From NCBI GenBank assembly GCA_964496245.1, contig CAZBZG010000015.1, forward strand, positions 1-29,516: a DNA stretch of 29,516 nt, written 5' to 3'. Shown here piece after piece: positions 26,230 through 29,516 of this stretch (positions within the stretch are counted from its first letter, which is position 1; every line of letters starts with the position of its first letter). This stretch comes from CAZBZG01 sp964496245. Its GTDB lineage: Bacteria > Planctomycetota > SZUA-567. The notes under the pieces were generated by a model, which was not told the origin of the DNA, ran no database searches, and saw nothing but the letters and a program-made list of their open reading frames with translations. Both the position numbers and the translations under genes were made by a program.

Positions 26230-26648
26230 CTCTTCTCCTCTTTCCCCTGCTGGTCGAGCAGGGCCAGGACGCCGTCGGCGTCCGTGATGGCCACCACCAC
26301 GTCGAAGTAGAGCTGATAGGGCACTTCGGGGCCACTATCCAGGATTACGATGCGGTCGCTGGGATCCTTGGTCTTGAACTCCTTGGCCAGCAGATGGTCG
26401 CGCAACTCTTCGATCGTGACGATCGCGGCCTTCTCCCCGTAGCGGATCTGATTCTCGGAGAGATTGACCGTCAGATTCTTCTCTTCAGCCTGCTGCGGAT
26501 CCTGCTTGCCCGAGGGGATCTCCATGCGGTTGCCGGCCGTCTTGAGAAACGTCGTCGTGAGGATGAAGAAGATGATCAGCAGGAACGCGATGTCCGCGAA
26601 GGCGCTGACATCGATTCCGCTGGACTCCTCTCCGCGGCGTCGGATCAT
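26226..26648 (-). CDS. exbD: ExbD/TolR-family proton-channel protein (first copy)
   Basis: 140 residues. The membrane helix has the conserved Asp (ADIAFLLIIFFILTTTF) and a periplasmic domain follows. It differs in the periplasmic part from the second copy, so the two are probably not interchangeable. AAAGGT precedes ATG 26648; it lies 25 bases after ExbB. Confidence 0.88.
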   Translation of the reverse strand: MIRRRGEESSGIDVSAFADIAFLLIIFFILTTTFLKTAGNRMEIPSGKQDPQQAEEKNLTVNLSENQIRYGEKAAIVTIEELRDHLLAKEFKTKDPSDRIVILDSGPEVPYQLYFDVVVAITDADGVLALLDQQGKEEKR

Positions 26649-26673
26649 CGGCCGTACCTTTCGGGCGGGATCC

Positions 26674-27321
26674 TTACGAGGCGCTCTTGGTGGACCGGAG
26701 GGCGATGAAATCGAGCAGGTCCGTGGTGGACTCCTCCATGTCGAGCGTGAAGCGGTCGACCTTTTTGGAGAAGATGTTGTAGGCTACCAGAGACGGGATG
26801 GCGATCAGCAGGCCGGTCGCGGTGGTGACGAGCGCCTCGGAGATGCCCCCGGCTACGCCGCCCGCGTCCACGCCGCTGTAGACCATCTCGTTGAACGCGC
26901 TGATCATGCCCGTAACCGTGCCGGTCATGCCCAGGAGCGGCGAGATGCTCGCAATCAGGGCCAGGATGTTGACCCGCTTCTCCAGCGGCTCCATGGCCCG
27001 CGGGGCGTAGTCCTCCATGGTCTTGCTGACGCTCGTCTCGATCTCGGCCAGCGACCGCCCGTGGACCAGCAAGCGCCGGTACTTGTCGAGCCCCACCATG
27101 AGCACGGCGGCCACCGGCCCTGCGTAGCGCTGACAGGCGCTCACCGCCTCGTTGAGACGCCCCTGTTCCAGCTGGCGGTTCACGTCCTGGCGCAAGGCGA
27201 AGGTATCCGTTTGGGCCAGCCGGAACACGCGAAGCCGCTCGATGATGATGGCCGCCCCCAGAATGGAGAGAAACATGAGGGGGAACATGATGTAACCGCC
27301 TTTGAGGATGTATCCCAGCAT
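26674..27321 (-). CDS. exbB: ExbB/TolQ/MotA-family proton-channel protein
   Basis: 215 residues. Three membrane helices: one near the N-terminus (GYIMFPLMFLSILGAAIIIE) and two in the C-terminal half with the family's pattern (NILALIASISPLLGMTGTVTGMI and ISEALVTTATGLLIAIPSLVAYNIF). It is the channel partner of the two ExbDs; no TonB-dependent receptor is in the window. CAGGAG precedes ATG 27321. It follows the TPR gene after 70 bases that can form a GC-rich hairpin without T-tract. Confidence 0.92.
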   Translation of the reverse strand: MLGYILKGGYIMFPLMFLSILGAAIIIERLRVFRLAQTDTFALRQDVNRQLEQGRLNEAVSACQRYAGPVAAVLMVGLDKYRRLLVHGRSLAEIETSVSKTMEDYAPRAMEPLEKRVNILALIASISPLLGMTGTVTGMISAFNEMVYSGVDAGGVAGGISEALVTTATGLLIAIPSLVAYNIFSKKVDRFTLDMEESTTDLLDFIALRSTKSAS

Positions 27322-27391
27322 TCAGGTCTCCTGTATGCTGCAACCCATCGTGAGGTCGCGAGCGTCCGGCGCGCGGTTCGGCCCGCGCAGC

Positions 27392-29494
27392 CTACTCCGT
27401 CTTCCGATCGATCACCTTCTGGAAGCGCCGCGCCTTGTCGGCCAGCGGCGAGTTCGGGTATTCCCGCATGAACTGGTCGATCTTCTGCTTGGCGAGCTGA
27501 TAGTCCTTGAGGCGGTAGGCCGCGACCACCCACTTGAGCAACATCTTGTCGAGGAAGCTCGCGTCGGGGTAATCCTGGAAGACCCGCTCCATGAGATCGG
27601 CCGCACGGCGGTAGTCCCGCGAGCGCAGGTAGAAGTCGGCCAGCTTCTCGAGCGCCATGCCGGCGAAGGGGCTGTCCGGATAGAGATCGGCGCACCTCTT
27701 GTACGCGGCCATGGCCCGGCTCAGGTCCGGCTGCTTCTGGTGGTGGCTGTTCTTGGCCCGCCGTTCGGCCTCTTTTTCCAGCGCCACGGCGATGTTGTAC
27801 TGCGCCTCGGGCTTGAGCGGAGACTTCTTGAGCCGGGTCACCGCGCTGAACACCTCGATCGCGCCCCGCACATCGGCCTGCTCATGTTTGGCCTGGCCGA
27901 TCTTGAAGAGCGCCTTGTCCGCCAGGCTCGTGTCCGGGAAGAGGCGCATCAGCTGGTGACAGACCTGGATGGCTTCACGCAGCNNNNNNNNNNAGGCCTC
28001 TTCCACGAGCTGGCGGTCGAGGCTCTTCTTCATGCTGGCTCGGATCACCTCCGCAACGCGCTCGAGGCCCAGATCGGCCTTGTTGCGCGCCTTGTTCGTC
28101 AATCCGACCTCCTTGAAGATGGTGCCGAGCTTCAGGAAGATCTTTGCCTCGATCAGCTTCGCCCGGGCCAGGATGTTGGGGTCCTGGACCTCCCGCCGCT
28201 CGATCTTCACGTCCTTCGGCTTTCCGATGAGGAGGCGGGCCTTGTAGGTCAGGTCACGCGGTTCGGTCCCGCCGATGTGCACCTCGTCGGTGTATTCGAG
28301 GAGCAATTCATCGCCCTTCATCACCGCCAGGCTCTGGTCGCCCTGGACCACCGCCGACTCGTCCTCCACAACCTCGGGCTGGATGGATCCCACGAAAATC
28401 CCCGTGTGCGGCCCCGTCTCCACGAGCTCGAGCTCGACAGCATCCCGCTCCGAGAACTCCGGCCCGATGTCGCCCAGCTCCACACCGCGGCGCTCGACGT
28501 TCTCCTCGCGCTCCACCTTGTACCGGCTGTACAGGCGGATGGGAATGCGGTCCTTCTCGTGCGAGACATCGAGGTCCAGGTCGCGTACGCGGATGAACGC
28601 CTTGGAATCGGCGAAGATCCCCTCCGTGTACTCCTTGTAGGCCCCGTCGGTGAATCCGATGGAGGCGGTGGAGACGAGCCGGATCACGGAGAGCACCTTC
28701 TGCATGCGCTTCCCTTCCTCGGTGTTCTGATCCGTGTAGGTGACGCGCACGCGGTCTCCGCCCAGGATCTGAAGGGTGCCGTCATTCGGCTTTTCCTTGC
28801 CGGCGGCCGTCTGGACCGACCCCAGGAAGTAATCGCCAGCGCGGCCGAAAGGACTGAGCGTCACCTGTTCCGTGTCTCCGCTCTTCGTGTGGACGTCGAC
28901 CTTGAGCGTCTCGCCCGATCGCTTCAAGACCACGAGGTCCTTGTCGCGGATCTTCACGAAGAGGCGCTGCCCGGCCTCGGCCAGGCTCTCGCCTTCGGCC
29001 TCCATGGGCACGCTCGTGCCCACGAGCTTCAAGGCTTCCACGGCCTTGTTCCATCGCTTGAGCTGAAAGTGGCACATGCCGATGTAGTAGTACGCTTCGT
29101 TGGCGTAGACGCTCCAGGGGAACCGCTTGGTCACTTTGCGCAGATTCGAGAAGGCCTTGTCGAAATTGTTCAAGCGGTAATAGCAGATGCCGATGCGGTA
29201 GAGCGCCTCGGACTGCCAGTCCTCCTTTTCGGACTCGTTCATGGCCATGAACTGCTTGATGGCACGGTCGAACTGCCGCTTCTCCATGTGGTGCTTGCCG
29301 AGCTCGGCAAAGGCCTCGAAGCGGACCTCGGACGTGGGGAACATCTTGGGCACATCGCTGATCAGTTTGACCCCGCGCTCTTCCTGCCCGTGCTTGATCA
29401 GCTCCAGCCCGCGCTGCAGCTGATCGTTGGCCTTGTAATCCGTCTTCGACTGGCCATCCTGGCCCTCCCCGCTGCTCCGGGAGCTTCGGGAGCT
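27392..29494 (-). CDS. TPR-repeat protein with internal beta domains (start unresolved, 10-N gap inside)
   Basis: At least 653 residues from GTG 29353, but reading upstream to 29494 is clearly coding (YKANDQLQRGLELIKHGQ), with an in-frame stop at 29497-29495. TPR repeats occur near the N-terminus (LYRIGICYYRLNNFDKA, YYYIGMCHFQLKRWNKA) and in the last 240 residues (ADLYPDSPFAGMALEKLADFY and onwards). Between them lies a beta-rich region of 230 residues with two ETG(P)-TG-F-type Ig-like units (LVETGPHTGIFVGS). A gap of 10 unknown bases at 27984-27993 keeps the frame. The start region is Ala-Pro-Glu repetitive (AGCTCCC repeats at 29475-29510), so a frameshift at the edge is likely. It probably assembles the ExbBD/DUF4159 complex. 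Confidence 0.8.
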   Translation of the reverse strand, partial: SSRSSRSSGEGQDGQSKTDYKANDQLQRGLELIKHGQEERGVKLISDVPKMFPTSEVRFEAFAELGKHHMEKRQFDRAIKQFMAMNESEKEDWQSEALYRIGICYYRLNNFDKAFSNLRKVTKRFPWSVYANEAYYYIGMCHFQLKRWNKAVEALKLVGTSVPMEAEGESLAEAGQRLFVKIRDKDLVVLKRSGETLKVDVHTKSGDTEQVTLSPFGRAGDYFLGSVQTAAGKEKPNDGTLQILGGDRVRVTYTDQNTEEGKRMQKVLSVIRLVSTASIGFTDGAYKEYTEGIFADSKAFIRVRDLDLDVSHEKDRIPIRLYSRYKVEREENVERRGVELGDIGPEFSERDAVELELVETGPHTGIFVGSIQPEVVEDESAVVQGDQSLAVMKGDELLLEYTDEVHIGGTEPRDLTYKARLLIGKPKDVKIERREVQDPNILARAKLIEAKIFLKLGTIFKEVGLTNKARNKADLGLERVAEVIRASMKKSLDRQLVEEAXXXXLREAIQVCHQLMRLFPDTSLADKALFKIGQAKHEQADVRGAIEVFSAVTRLKKSPLKPEAQYNIAVALEKEAERRAKNSHHQKQPDLSRAMAAYKRCADLYPDSPFAGMALEKLADFYLRSRDYRRAADLMERVFQDYPDASFLDKMLLKWVVAAYRLKDYQLAKQKIDQFMREYPNSPLADKARRFQKVIDRKTE
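27984..27993. other. Assembly gap (10 N)
   Basis: Ten unknown bases inside the TPR gene. The reading frame on both sides belongs to the same protein and stays in frame across 10 N, but the true length is unknown. Confidence 0.95.
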
Positions 29495-29516
29495 TCAGGA
29501 GCTCTGGGAGCTCCGG

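Overview
This is a GC-rich stretch (roughly 65% by eye) of a bacterial scaffold with one 10-N gap at 27984-27993. It holds about 21 genes, one decayed gene and no RNA genes, transposases or CRISPR arrays that I can see. The gene types suggest a Gram-negative-type bacterium of the PVC group (Lentisphaerota, Kiritimatiellota or Planctomycetota) or a close neighbour. These include a Hanks kinase with DWG in place of DFG, paired ExbD genes with a DUF4159 protein and a TPR protein, a PKD-repeat secreted protein, a long acidic HTH/transmembrane protein, and an SGNH hydrolase fused to an acyl-CoA ligase. That placement is inference from gene content; no marker gene is present.

Layout. 1-2025 (minus): type III pantothenate kinase-like gene followed by a PEP/pyruvate-binding protein with a degenerate KaiC-like N-terminus, cut by the window edge. 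2246-7475 (plus): zinc-binding small protein, DUF457-like membrane hydrolase, a large PHP/DUF3604-type protein, and a membrane-anchored Ser/Thr kinase that looks leaderless. 7524-13911 (minus): a five-gene run of SGNH-hydrolase/acyl-CoA-ligase fusion, sugar-binding protein, two permeases and an MsmX/UgpC-type ATPase. 13987-14802 (minus): an OmpA-type lipoprotein with its own terminator. 15037-16977 (minus): promoter, small membrane protein, acidic HTH/TM protein, terminator. 17375-18145 (plus): TauE/SafE-type transporter. 18206-20428 (minus): aldo/keto reductase, the remnant of an FGGY sugar kinase, and a 3-hydroxyacyl-CoA dehydrogenase, two of these with clear promoters. 20544-22337 (plus): secreted protein with five PKD-like repeats. 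22373-22537: a nested inverted-repeat element between convergent genes. 22597-29494 (minus): TPR protein, ExbB, two ExbDs, zinc-ribbon/TonB-like protein, DUF4159 protein and a small membrane protein, probably one operon for a proton-motive-force-driven envelope complex.

Several intergenic regions carry promoters of one recognisable form, TTGACA or a close variant, 16-17 bases, then TANNNT, often TAGGGT. They allowed several starts to be placed and they mark the transcription units. The most unusual items are the SGNH/ligase fusion at the head of a sugar ABC operon, the internally deleted FGGY kinase, the nested REP-like element, the KaiC-like/PEP-binding fusion without a P-loop, and the ExbBD-DUF4159 cluster. 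All functional statements come from reading motifs by eye; no database search was run.
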